DNA of 10,000 nt from Asticcacaulis sp. (GCF_020217185.1 NZ_JAIWNX010000179.1:1-10000), one strand, 5' to 3'; positions 1 through 7,323 are shown, counted from the stretch's first letter. A program made the numbers and translations. Notes: generated from the letters alone by a model not told the origin.

Positions 1-76
1 TCTGGCGGGCTGGGCCACTCCGCTGGTCGCCTTTTTGACGGCCCTGACATTGCTTGTTTACACCGAGGACGGCTAG
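1..76 (+). CDS. lptG: LPS export permease LptG, C-terminal end only (partial)
   Basis: Only the last 24 codons and a TAG stop (74-76) are in the window, read in the frame starting at base 2. The peptide is a hydrophobic helix rich in Leu, Ala and Thr, running into the polar tail LVYTEDG. This fits the last transmembrane helix of an LptF/LptG-type permease, and as I recall alphaproteobacterial LptG proteins often end in a similar acidic tail. LptG pairs with LptF and the ATPase LptB in the inner membrane to extract LPS and pass it to the periplasmic bridge that ends at LptD. The strongest support is position: lptD follows directly on the same strand, and lptF-lptG upstream of lptD is a usual alphaproteobacterial order. 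So little sequence is visible that the call rests mainly on context. Confidence 0.7.
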   Translation, partial: LAGWATPLVAFLTALTLLVYTEDG

Positions 77-293
77 GAAAGGGAATTGACATCTGAGGAC
101 GCCCGGTGCGCCCTCGCCTGGCCAGGAGCAAAATCGGTCCTGAGTGTCTGAACTCTGAAATTCGCCCGTCTTTCGACATGAAAAATGAAGCGAACTTCAA
201 ATTCGCGATACCCGACAGCCGTCTGGCAACCTATTATTAGCCAAATCACCCGAAGCGTTTGTCCCGCGTTCCCTTCCATCAGGTACACCCCAT
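77..293 (+). other. lptG-lptD intergenic region (217 bp), probable lptD leader
   Basis: No convincing gene lies here. The gap is long for one operon, so lptD may have its own promoter. Visible elements are a TTGACA hexamer at 86-91 with no matching -10 at normal spacing; a perfect 10-bp palindrome CCTGGCCAGG at 117-126; an interrupted dyad GCGAA-N7-TTCGC at 190-206, overlapped by GAAG-CGAA-CTTC at 187-198; and a TATTAT (232-237) that could be a -10 but lacks a good -35. None can be assigned a function from sequence alone. Confidence 0.4.
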
Positions 294-3221
294 ATGAGAA
301 AAGCGTCGCTCAAGCTGAGCGTAGGAGTCCTGACCCTAGTGGCCGCCGGCGTTGTCAGCGGCGAAGCCGCCGCGCGTCCGGAAACCGACGCCGAAGGTGA
401 ACTGGGCGTAAGGGGGATTCGCTTTTTCGCTGATGACAGCGATATGGCCGCACCGACGGTCGAAGCTGTCGCTCGACCGGCACCAGTTGTGACGACGGCC
501 CCTGTACCTGATCCGGCCGCACCACCTGCGTCCGTCAGTCAGACGGTTGCCGACGCCTCCGAAGCTCCCCATGTCACGCGCCCCCGGCGCCCTGCCGCTC
601 CGACTGCGGAGGCCGTAGCCCTGCCCGCCCTGGCTCAGGCCGCAACGGATAATCCGCCCGCCTCGGTGCCGGCTTCTGCCCCTGCGCCCGTGACGATGAC
701 CGCGCGCCTGAGCGACGAACAGGTGCTGAAGGCCGAACGCGACCGCCTGAACGGCAAGGATAGCCCCAACAGCAACACGCCTGCGGAACCACCGCTGCCG
801 GACGATGGGCTGGGTGAAGAGGGGGCGTTTATCACTGCGGACGAGGTCACCTCTCCGGAGGAAAACATCATGCTGGCGCGCGGCAAGGTCGAGATGCGCT
901 GGGAAGGCCGCCTCATTCGTGCTGACGAGGTCCGCTACGATCAGACGACGGGTAAAACCGTGGCAACCGGCAATGTGCAAACGATCAATCCGGACGGTTC
1001 GGTGCAATACGCCGACCGGCTGGAGGTCGATAATGAACATTCGTCCGGCACCGGCGATCGTATCGCCTATATCGACGGCGAAAAATCCAAGCTGTTCGCC
1101 AACAAGGTTGAACGTCTCGACGAACAGACCAACCGCCTCAGCGAAGCGATTTTCACCCCCTGCGAACTGTGTGTGAAAAACAATGTCACGCAGGAGCCGA
1201 CCTGGCATATTCAGGCCAGTTCGATCACGCAGGACAAGAAACACCGCGTGGTGATCTATCGCAACGCTATCATCAAGGCCAAGGGCGTCCCCGTCCTGTA
1301 CCTGCCTGTTCTGTGGCACGCCGACGTGACGGCCAAGCGCAGCTCAGGCTTCCTGATGCCAAAGCCCGGCTTTTCAGGGCGGCGCGGAGCGACGCTGGAG
1401 TTGCCGTACCTGTGGGCGGTCTCGCCCTACACGGACATTATCATCAGCCCGGAATTTTCCAGCAAGCTCAATCCACTGCTGTATCTGGAACTCAACCGCC
1501 GCTTCTACTCCGGTGATTTGCACAGCCGCTTTGGTGTCACCAATGAGCGCTTCTTTGATAATGATGGCCACAAATGGGGCGAAAGCGCCACCCGTGGCTT
1601 CATGCTGCTGGATGGCAAGTTCGATATCAACGAAGACTGGCGCTGGAACTTCACGGCGCAGCGGGTATGGGACAAGACGAGCAACGGCCTGCTGTCATGG
1701 TCAGCCGACACCAATGGTAACCCGGTCTCGACGCCCATTGCTGCGGGTCTTCCGATCTCGAACTTCTACGAACGCTACAAGGTCGATGAAGGCTTCCCCT
1801 ATGCCGGGGATTTTTCGAGCAATTCGCGCCGCCTGATCAGTCAGATCAATCTGGTCCGTCAGACCGATACGGCCTTCTTCAGCGCCTCGCTGATGTCGTT
1901 CCAGAGCCTGGCTATTGGCGGTCAGCACCGGCTGAGTTCCGATCTGGCAACAAGCCCGATGCTGTATCTGGCGGAACGCGACCGGAATCAACCGGCTGTC
2001 GCGCCGATGATCGATGCCTACTGGTCGCCGGATCAGGAGATACTGGGCGGGCGTCTGACCCTGTCGGCCAATGCCGTGTCGATCATTCGCAAGACGACGC
2101 CTTCGACGGATATCTTCCTCGCACCCGACATCGTGAATCCGGACAATCGCGGCCCCGTCGATACGGCGCGCGCTAATATCGGCCTGTCGTGGCGGCGCGA
2201 TATGGTCACCCCCGGCGGCCTCAAGTTCGCGCCCTTCCTCGACGCGCGTCACGACGAATACTATCTGCGGGACTATTACAAGACCGGATATGACCTGCAA
2301 CCCGGCGAAGAGGACACGCGGCGGGTGTCGCGCAGCCTCGGTACGGTCGGCCTCGACCTCTCCTATCCGCTGCTGCGCAAGTTCAACGGCGTGTCCGTGG
2401 TGGTCGAACCCATCGCGCAAATCGCCCTGTCTCCCGATTCGCAGGTCGAACCCTTCCTCACCAACGAAGACTCCAATGCGTTCGAAGTCGATGCGACCAC
2501 CCTGTTCAAGGCCAACCGTTCCCCCGGTTTCGACCTTTACGAGGGCGGCAAACGCCTGAATGTGGGGCTGAAGACCCAGCTCAGCTATGATTCGGGCTTC
2601 CGTTTCTCCTCGCTGATCGGTCGCGCCTTCCGCAAGACCCCGGAAGAAAACTTCTATCGCCTCTACAAGATCGGCAATACGACCTACAAATACGACGCCT
2701 CCAGTCTGGCCAACACCAAATCCGACTGGATCGTACAGGCGGACGTCGATACGGGCCGGGGCCTGCGCCTTTATACCCGTCAGCGCATCGGCGACGATGG
2801 CACGATCCGCCGGGGCGAAACCGGCGTGAGTTATTTCAGCGCCAATACGCAGCTCACCCTGCGCCACCAGTACGACAAGACGGCGCTGCTTGGCCTGAAA
2901 AACAACTATAATTTCACCGTCGTCGATGGCGAACTGGTGCCGACCGTGGGCTATCACGACCTGCAACTGTTCGGACAGCACTTCTTTAACTCCAGATGGG
3001 GGGTATCGGCTCAGGTCAGCCGCGACATGCTGCGTGACCGCTGGCTGCGTTCCGAAGCCTCGGTCATCTACAAGGATGACTGCGCACGTCTGGAACTGGT
3101 CTATCAGCGCGATGAGACGGCCCTGCTCAGCAATAATGGCAAGGCGAATGAGTCTATTTCGGTTCGGATAAGTCTTGCCACATTGGCGCCATCGGACGAT
3201 GATTTTGTCAATGTACGCTAA
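294..3221 (+). CDS. lptD: LPS-assembly protein LptD (outer-membrane LPS translocon)
   Basis: LptD is the outer-membrane barrel that, with lipoprotein LptE, inserts LPS into the outer leaflet. The 975-aa product opens with a signal peptide (MRKASLK, hydrophobic core, likely cleavage after AAA near residue 27). An Ala/Pro-rich, apparently disordered stretch follows (about 50-170). Next comes an OstA/LptA-like jellyroll (about 178-300, with GAFITADEV, RLIRADEVRYD and ATGNVQ), then a long beta-rich barrel domain (roughly 330-965, with conserved-looking YLPVLWH and SSGFLMPKPGFS). E. coli LptD is 784 aa; the linker explains much of the excess. Cysteines are C290 and C293 (TPCELC) at the end of the jellyroll and one near the C-terminus, C930 (KDDCARLELVY); I see no others. 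E. coli has two at each end, cross-linked by disulfides. The ATG is preceded at 10 bp only by a weak AGG. The position between lptG and surA fits. Confidence 0.95.
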   Translation: MRKASLKLSVGVLTLVAAGVVSGEAAARPETDAEGELGVRGIRFFADDSDMAAPTVEAVARPAPVVTTAPVPDPAAPPASVSQTVADASEAPHVTRPRRPAAPTAEAVALPALAQAATDNPPASVPASAPAPVTMTARLSDEQVLKAERDRLNGKDSPNSNTPAEPPLPDDGLGEEGAFITADEVTSPEENIMLARGKVEMRWEGRLIRADEVRYDQTTGKTVATGNVQTINPDGSVQYADRLEVDNEHSSGTGDRIAYIDGEKSKLFANKVERLDEQTNRLSEAIFTPCELCVKNNVTQEPTWHIQASSITQDKKHRVVIYRNAIIKAKGVPVLYLPVLWHADVTAKRSSGFLMPKPGFSGRRGATLELPYLWAVSPYTDIIISPEFSSKLNPLLYLELNRRFYSGDLHSRFGVTNERFFDNDGHKWGESATRGFMLLDGKFDINEDWRWNFTAQRVWDKTSNGLLSWSADTNGNPVSTPIAAGLPISNFYERYKVDEGFPYAGDFSSNSRRLISQINLVRQTDTAFFSASLMSFQSLAIGGQHRLSSDLATSPMLYLAERDRNQPAVAPMIDAYWSPDQEILGGRLTLSANAVSIIRKTTPSTDIFLAPDIVNPDNRGPVDTARANIGLSWRRDMVTPGGLKFAPFLDARHDEYYLRDYYKTGYDLQPGEEDTRRVSRSLGTVGLDLSYPLLRKFNGVSVVVEPIAQIALSPDSQVEPFLTNEDSNAFEVDATTLFKANRSPGFDLYEGGKRLNVGLKTQLSYDSGFRFSSLIGRAFRKTPEENFYRLYKIGNTTYKYDASSLANTKSDWIVQADVDTGRGLRLYTRQRIGDDGTIRRGETGVSYFSANTQLTLRHQYDKTALLGLKNNYNFTVVDGELVPTVGYHDLQLFGQHFFNSRWGVSAQVSRDMLRDRWLRSEASVIYKDDCARLELVYQRDETALLSNNGKANESISVRISLATLAPSDDDFVNVR

Positions 3222-3291
3222 GAGCCGTATGGTTTATAGATTGCCCGACCCGGCCGCAGCGCCGCTTTGTTGAAAAGATTAAAACGACGAC

Positions 3292-4563
3292 ATGACCTCC
3301 GTTGCCTTCCGCCGTTCCGCGCTGCTGCTTTGCACCTGCCTCACCCTGTCGGGCCTTCCGGCCGTCGCGCAGACGACCGCTCAACCGGCGGCGCAGGCGC
3401 GTCCGCTGGGCGAAGGGGTCGTGGCGCTGGTCAATGACAAGCTGATCTCGTCCTACGATCTCAAGCAGCGTATGCTGTTGCTGATCATCACCTCGGGTGT
3501 GCAGGTCACGCAGCAAAACTACGCGGCTTTTCAGCAGCAAGCCCTGCGCGCCCTGATCGACGAACATCTGCAACTGGCCGAGGCCGACCATTTCAAGCTG
3601 ACCGTTTCCGATGAGGAAATCGACGAGGAAGTCGCCAATATGGCGCAGCAGTCGGGCCTGTCAAAAGACCAGCTTCTGGCCGAACTGAAGCGCGCCGGCA
3701 TCGAAGCACAGACCCTGCGCGATCAGATCAAGGCCGAAATCGCCTGGGGGCAACTGGTCAATGGCCGTTTCCGCCCCAAGGCGCGCGTTGGGAAGGATCA
3801 GGTCGATGCCTTCATGACCAAGCTGACAGAAGATAGCCAGAAGCCGCAATATCTGGTGGCGGAAATCCTGATTGATCCGGAAGTCGCCGGTGGCCAGAAA
3901 GAGGCCGAAGCCGGTGCGCAGCAACTGTTCGATCAGATCGCGCAGGGCGTCGCGCCGTTTCAGTCGGTGGCAAGGCAGTTTTCCAACGCCCCGTCGGCGG
4001 CCAATGGCGGTGACGCGGGCTGGCTGGTCTCCGGGACCATCGACCCCAAGGTTGAAACCGTCCTCAAGGGCATGAATCCGGGGCAGATGACGCGTCCGAT
4101 CGTTACCGACGAAGGCGTCTATATCTACTACCTGCGCGAAAAGAAGGAAGGCAAGGCCGACGCCAAGGTGCGCCTGAAACAGGCCGCCGTACCGCTGACC
4201 GGCGGGGATTCGGCCATGCGGGCTCTGGCCAGCTTCCGCGCCAAGTATCCGACCTGTGATGCCCTCAATAACGAAACGGGCAATGGCCAGGTCAGCGTCG
4301 CCGATCTCGGCTTTACGACCCTCAGCGACTTAAAGCCGGAATACGCCTCGGCGCTGCAACCGCTCAAGGTCGGGCAGAGCACTGAGCCGATGAAAAACGC
4401 CATGAATATCAATGTGGTCTATGTCTGCGACAAGACCGCCGCCGGTGATGATGTCCCTTCGCGCGAACAGGTCGAACAACGCCTGACGCAGCAAAAGGTC
4501 GCCATGCTGGGCCGCCGCTATCTGCGTGACATCCGCGACGGTGCCACCATCGAAAGCCGGTAA
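3292..4563 (+). CDS. surA: SurA-like periplasmic chaperone / parvulin peptidyl-prolyl isomerase
   Basis: This is a periplasmic chaperone that escorts unfolded outer-membrane proteins, LptD among them in E. coli, to the BAM complex. The 423-aa product has a signal peptide (RR at 7-8, Leu-rich core, likely cut after AVAQ near 27). A SurA N-terminal helical domain follows (about 41-175: VVALVNDKLISSYDLKQRM, then LIDEHLQLAEAD). One clear parvulin domain spans about 187-283, with QFSNAPSAANGGDAGWLVSG and a Glu/Gly-rich end DEGVYIYYLREKKEG. Residues 291-380 look like a degraded second parvulin repeat with two cysteines (C322, C379). The last 35 residues resemble the C-terminal helix that packs on the SurA core. 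E. coli SurA is 428 aa with two parvulin domains, so length agrees. It starts 70 bp after lptD; the ATG has no good Shine-Dalgarno. The place between lptD and pdxA strongly supports surA over a generic PpiC. Confidence 0.9.
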   Translation: MTSVAFRRSALLLCTCLTLSGLPAVAQTTAQPAAQARPLGEGVVALVNDKLISSYDLKQRMLLLIITSGVQVTQQNYAAFQQQALRALIDEHLQLAEADHFKLTVSDEEIDEEVANMAQQSGLSKDQLLAELKRAGIEAQTLRDQIKAEIAWGQLVNGRFRPKARVGKDQVDAFMTKLTEDSQKPQYLVAEILIDPEVAGGQKEAEAGAQQLFDQIAQGVAPFQSVARQFSNAPSAANGGDAGWLVSGTIDPKVETVLKGMNPGQMTRPIVTDEGVYIYYLREKKEGKADAKVRLKQAAVPLTGGDSAMRALASFRAKYPTCDALNNETGNGQVSVADLGFTTLSDLKPEYASALQPLKVGQSTEPMKNAMNINVVYVCDKTAAGDDVPSREQVEQRLTQQKVAMLGRRYLRDIRDGATIESR

Positions 4564-4571
4564 GGGCGTTG
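4562..4571 (+). promoter_or_regulatory. Ribosome binding site and TTG start of pdxA
   Basis: The pdxA frame has an upstream in-frame stop (TGA at 4527). Between it and the conserved family start region there is no ATG or GTG, only TTG at 4569. An AAGGG at 4562-4566 overlaps the surA stop codon and lies just 2 nt from the TTG, closer than usual. An in-frame CTG at 4575 would have an 8-nt spacer but is a rarer start codon. TTG is preferred, with CTG as the alternative. Confidence 0.55.
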
Positions 4572-5600
4572 CGCCTGCCCGTCACGGCACCGCTGGTCCT
4601 CAGCCTGGGTGACCCCTGCGGCACAGGGCCCGAACTGGTGCACAAGGCGTGGGCGGCTCTCAGATCACAGACAGACTACGCTTTCGCGGTTCTGGGCGAT
4701 GCCGATTTGCTGGCGTCTCTGGGGCCGGTTCGGCCTATCCATGACCTGTCCGAAACCATAGCGGCCTTCCCCGATGGTCTGCCGGTTCTCGACCGCCCGC
4801 TAAGCGCCCCCGCCCGTCCAGGTCAGCCCGATCCGGTTCACGCACCGCATATCACCGGCTGGATACGCGAAGGTGTCTGCCTATGCCTGTCCGGCGCGGC
4901 GCGCGGCCTCGTCACCGCCCCCATCGCCAAGTCGGTGCTCTACGCCACCGGCTTTGCCTTTCCCGGCCATACGGAATATCTGGGTGACCTGACCGCCGAT
5001 ACCCCCTATCCCGGCACGCGCGGCCCGGTCATGATGCTGACCGCACCCGATGCCGCCAATGACAGCGCCCTGCGCGTCGTGCTGGCCACCATCCACATCC
5101 CCCTGTCCGAGGTGAAAGCGCACCTGTCGGCAGAGACCGTTCGCACCCTTGCCCACGTCACCCACGAAGCCCTGATCCGCGACTTCGGCGTGGCCAAACC
5201 GCGGCTGGTGCTGGCCGGGCTCAATCCTCATGCCGGTGAAGACGGCACCATCGGGCGCGAGGAAGTCGATCTGTTGCAGCCTCTGGTGGCGACCTTGCGC
5301 ACCGAAGGGCTGGACATCTCAGGCCCCCTGCCCGCCGACACCCTGTTTCACGCGGAGGCGCGCCGCACCTATGACGCCGCCCTGTGCCTGTATCACGATC
5401 AAGGCTTGATTCCGCTTAAGACGCTGGACTTCTGGGGCGGTGTCAATATAACCCTCGGCCTGCCCCTTGTGCGGACGTCTCCGGATCACGGCACCGGTTT
5501 TGCCATTGCCGGCAAGGGCATAGCCCGTCCCGACAGCCTGATCAACGCCATCCGGGCCGCCCACGACATCAGCCTGAACCGAGCCCCAAAAACCACGTAA
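4569..5600 (+). CDS. pdxA: 4-hydroxythreonine-4-phosphate dehydrogenase PdxA
   Basis: PdxA oxidises 4-phosphohydroxy-L-threonine with NAD(P)+ to a product that PdxJ condenses into pyridoxine 5'-phosphate, in the cytoplasm. The 343-aa product (E. coli 329 aa) has the whole family pattern: LSLGDPCGTGPE near the N-terminus, GLVTAPIAK and FPGHTEYLGD in the middle, and SPDHGTGFAIAGKGIA near the C-terminus. The three divalent-metal histidines are present as H176 (TIHIPL), H221 (GLNPHAGE) and H276 (YHDQGLIPLK), with spacings of 45 and 55 residues identical to E. coli H166, H211 and H266. The usual N-terminal motif reads GDPAGIGPE; here Ala becomes Cys17 and Ile becomes Thr19, a mild departure. The gene starts at TTG 5 bp after the surA stop, and its TAA touches the rsmA ATG, so it is very likely in the same transcript as both. 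Confidence 0.96.
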   Translation: MRLPVTAPLVLSLGDPCGTGPELVHKAWAALRSQTDYAFAVLGDADLLASLGPVRPIHDLSETIAAFPDGLPVLDRPLSAPARPGQPDPVHAPHITGWIREGVCLCLSGAARGLVTAPIAKSVLYATGFAFPGHTEYLGDLTADTPYPGTRGPVMMLTAPDAANDSALRVVLATIHIPLSEVKAHLSAETVRTLAHVTHEALIRDFGVAKPRLVLAGLNPHAGEDGTIGREEVDLLQPLVATLRTEGLDISGPLPADTLFHAEARRTYDAALCLYHDQGLIPLKTLDFWGGVNITLGLPLVRTSPDHGTGFAIAGKGIARPDSLINAIRAAHDISLNRAPKTT

Positions 5601-6434
5601 ATGACCCTGCCCTCCCTCCGCGAAAGCCTCGAAGCCCACGGCCTGATGGCCAAAAAGAGCTTCGGTCAGCACTTCCTGCTCGACCTGAATGTGACGCGCA
5701 AGATCGTGCGTCTGGGGCAGGAAGGCGGCAACGCCTTTGACGGTCAGGTGGTGATCGAGGTCGGCCCCGGTCCCGGCGGCCTGACGCGCGCCGCACTGGA
5801 AAGCGACGCCGCCTACGTGCTGGCCGTCGAAAAGGACGCGCGGTTTATCGACTTACTGACGGAGCTGGATACGGCCTATCCCGGCCGTTTCGGTGTCGTC
5901 GAAGCCGATGCGCTGAAGGTCGATGAGCCCGCCCTTCTGGCCGAACGCGGCCTGCCACCGCAGGCGCATCTGGTCTCCAACCTGCCCTACAATGTCGGCA
6001 CGCCGCTGCTGATCAAGTGGCTGACCGGGCCGTGGCAGCCCAAATCCCTGACTCTGATGTTTCAGCTTGAGGTCGCCCTGCGCGTCGTCGCCCCGGTCGG
6101 GGACGATGATTACGGTCGTCTGGGGGTCATCTGTCAGGTCCTGTGCGACTGTGAAAAGCTGATGGACCTGCCGGCGCGCGCCTTCACCCCACCGCCCAAG
6201 GTCGATAGCGCCGTGGTGCGCCTGATCCCCAAGGCCGAACGCCCCGACGCGCGCGTCATCCGCAATCTGGAAACCCTCACCGCCGCCGCCTTTGGTCAGC
6301 GTCGCAAGATGCTGCGGGCCTCGTTAAAGACGCTGGGTGGAGAGACCCTGCTGGCCAAGGTTGGGATTGATCCGACCCTGCGCGCTGAAAATATCAGCCC
6401 GGCGGACTTTTTGCGGTTGGCTGTGAATTTGTAA
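5601..6434 (+). CDS. rsmA: 16S rRNA (adenine1518/1519-N6)-dimethyltransferase RsmA (KsgA)
   Basis: RsmA adds four methyl groups from S-adenosylmethionine to two adjacent adenines in helix 45 of 16S rRNA, a late checkpoint in 30S assembly; its loss gives kasugamycin resistance. The 277-aa protein (E. coli 273 aa) shows FGQHFLLD at 21-28, the SAM-binding motif I EVGPGPGGLT (53-62), the acidic strand-2 end VEKDARF (77-83), EADAL at 101-105, and the catalytic motif IV NLPY at 127-130. The C-terminal RNA-binding part includes FTPPPKVDSAVVRLIP (195-210) and FGQRRKMLRASLK (231-243). The ATG follows the pdxA TAA with no intervening base and no clear Shine-Dalgarno, so translation by reinitiation from pdxA is likely. 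Unlike E. coli, no apaG follows; hairpins and a convergent gene do. Confidence 0.97.
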   Translation: MTLPSLRESLEAHGLMAKKSFGQHFLLDLNVTRKIVRLGQEGGNAFDGQVVIEVGPGPGGLTRAALESDAAYVLAVEKDARFIDLLTELDTAYPGRFGVVEADALKVDEPALLAERGLPPQAHLVSNLPYNVGTPLLIKWLTGPWQPKSLTLMFQLEVALRVVAPVGDDDYGRLGVICQVLCDCEKLMDLPARAFTPPPKVDSAVVRLIPKAERPDARVIRNLETLTAAAFGQRRKMLRASLKTLGGETLLAKVGIDPTLRAENISPADFLRLAVNL

Positions 6435-6438
6435 GGCC

Positions 6439-6458
6439 TTGGGGCCAGTTGGCCCCAA
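6439..6458 (+). terminator. Perfect 8-bp hairpin just after rsmA
   Basis: TTGGGGCC-AGTT-GGCCCCAA is a perfect 8-bp inverted repeat with a 4-nt loop, beginning 4 bases after the rsmA stop. It is not followed by a T-run on either strand, so it is not a textbook Rho-independent terminator. It could be a 3'-end stabiliser or a Rho-assisted stop for the lptD-rsmA transcript. Confidence 0.5.
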
Positions 6459-6509
6459 ACCCCATAACTGTCTGCAATGACTCTGACGGTGCCTTTTGCT
6501 CCCGGTTCC

Positions 6510-6536
6510 GGGTGAAGGGCCCGTGGCCCTTCGCCC
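6510..6536. terminator. 12-bp hairpin between convergent genes, probable terminator
   Basis: The arms 6510-6521 and 6525-6536 pair over 12 positions (one G-U) around a 3-nt loop CGT; the core is GAAGGGCC / GGCCCTTC. It lies one base beyond the end of the - strand exported-protein gene, whose stop is at 6538-6540, and 75 bp past rsmA. This fits a shared terminator for the convergent units. On the - strand an AAAA follows about 15 bases later rather than a T-run. A competing palindrome CCCGGTTCCGGG (6501-6512) overlaps its left foot. Confidence 0.55.
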
Positions 6537-6537
6537 T

Positions 6538-7323
6538 TCAAAACCTTTTCCAAAGCCCGATGGTCACCGCACTCGATTTGGGCACATTCTCGCCACTGAC
6601 CGTCTGACGCAGGCCAAACTGCACGCCCAGAGTCTGTTTGGCATCGAAAAAGCGCACGGCGCTGGTTTCCACGTGCATCCATTTGGCCTCAAAACCGTTC
6701 AGTCGATCCGTCTTGCCCGCAAACACCTGAGCCATCACGATCCATTTGGGCGAAGGCCGCGCCCCAACGGTCAGATCCACCCGCCACTGATCGGCATTTG
6801 ACCCACTGCGGGCGCGCCGGGCGACCTGCGCATCGACAAACATCGGCACCTTGCGCGCCTCGAAACTATGGCCGCCATAAAGGCGCACCTCGATATCCGG
6901 GTCTTCATCACCGGGCACAGAAAACTCATCACGCCGCCCCTTGCCAAAGCCATCCAACGACACACTGGCACTCAGCGCACTGCGATCGGAGCGATAGAGC
7001 GGCGTCTTCAGCCCGATCTCGACAGAGCCCAAACCTGAGAAACTGTCCACAGATGTTTGAATATCCTGAATATTCGCCTTGGCGAACACACTCAGCAGGT
7101 CGTGCACACCGCGTTCGGCAAAGACCGTCACACGCTTTTCTTCCCAGTGCGGCAGATCAATCGCGGCCGTGCCGGACGCATCGAACCCCTGGCTGGCGGT
7201 GACCAGCTCGGCCTTGACGATGACTTCGCTCGCGCCGCTGTCCGGCCCCCAGGCCGAGGCGCAGACGGTCGCTGGCCACAGGGCCAGCATCACTGCCAAA
7301 ATCCACCGCCCCCGCTTGCGCAA
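6538..7323 (-). CDS. Exported protein, probable small outer-membrane beta-barrel of unknown function
   Basis: I do not recognise this 261-aa protein with certainty. It opens with a classical Sec signal peptide (MRKRGRW, then a Leu/Ala/Val core, cleavage likely after CASA near residue 24). The mature part has alternating polar and hydrophobic strands with Gly and aromatic turns (RVTVFAERGV, GSVEIGLKTPLY, SALSASVSLDGFG, DIEVRLYGGHSF, MFVDAQVARR, WRVDLTVGARP, TLGVQFGLRQT). It ends in a terminal Phe (SSAVTIGLWKRF), the usual signal of BAM-inserted barrels. The arrangement recalls XagA-like and other small transporter-like barrels, but that is only an impression. The start is TTG: it gives the full basic signal-peptide n-region and has a strong AAGGGGG five bases upstream; the next ATG (codon 12) would cut into the signal peptide. 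It lies 12 bp after the aldolase gene, so the two probably share a transcript. Confidence 0.75.
   Translation of the reverse strand: MRKRGRWILAVMLALWPATVCASAWGPDSGASEVIVKAELVTASQGFDASGTAAIDLPHWEEKRVTVFAERGVHDLLSVFAKANIQDIQTSVDSFSGLGSVEIGLKTPLYRSDRSALSASVSLDGFGKGRRDEFSVPGDEDPDIEVRLYGGHSFEARKVPMFVDAQVARRARSGSNADQWRVDLTVGARPSPKWIVMAQVFAGKTDRLNGFEAKWMHVETSAVRFFDAKQTLGVQFGLRQTVSGENVPKSSAVTIGLWKRF

Noticed and set aside
86..91. TTGACA as a -35 element for lptD
   Set aside because: No -10-like hexamer or Caulobacter-type GCTA element lies at suitable spacing downstream, so the hexamer alone is not enough.
149..170. ECF-type promoter (GAAC ... CGTC) upstream of lptD
   Set aside because: The spacing between the two boxes is about 13 bp rather than 15-17, and the first box lacks the leading GG; other GAAC/CGTC pairs in the gap are too far apart.
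185..400. Small + strand ORF overlapping the lptD start
   Set aside because: Its second half is the lptD start region read in another frame and gives an Arg/Ser-rich string; no Shine-Dalgarno and no recognisable product.
336..1319. Open frame of 327 codons on the - strand over the lptD N-terminal half
   Set aside because: It is an Arg/Gly-rich shadow of the Ala/Pro linker and jellyroll, with no motif and no supporting start signal.
1701..2981. Long open frame of 426 codons on the - strand inside lptD
   Set aside because: It is fully antisense to a clear LptD barrel domain; its Arg/Gly/His-rich product resembles no family and is typical of antisense frames in GC-rich genes.
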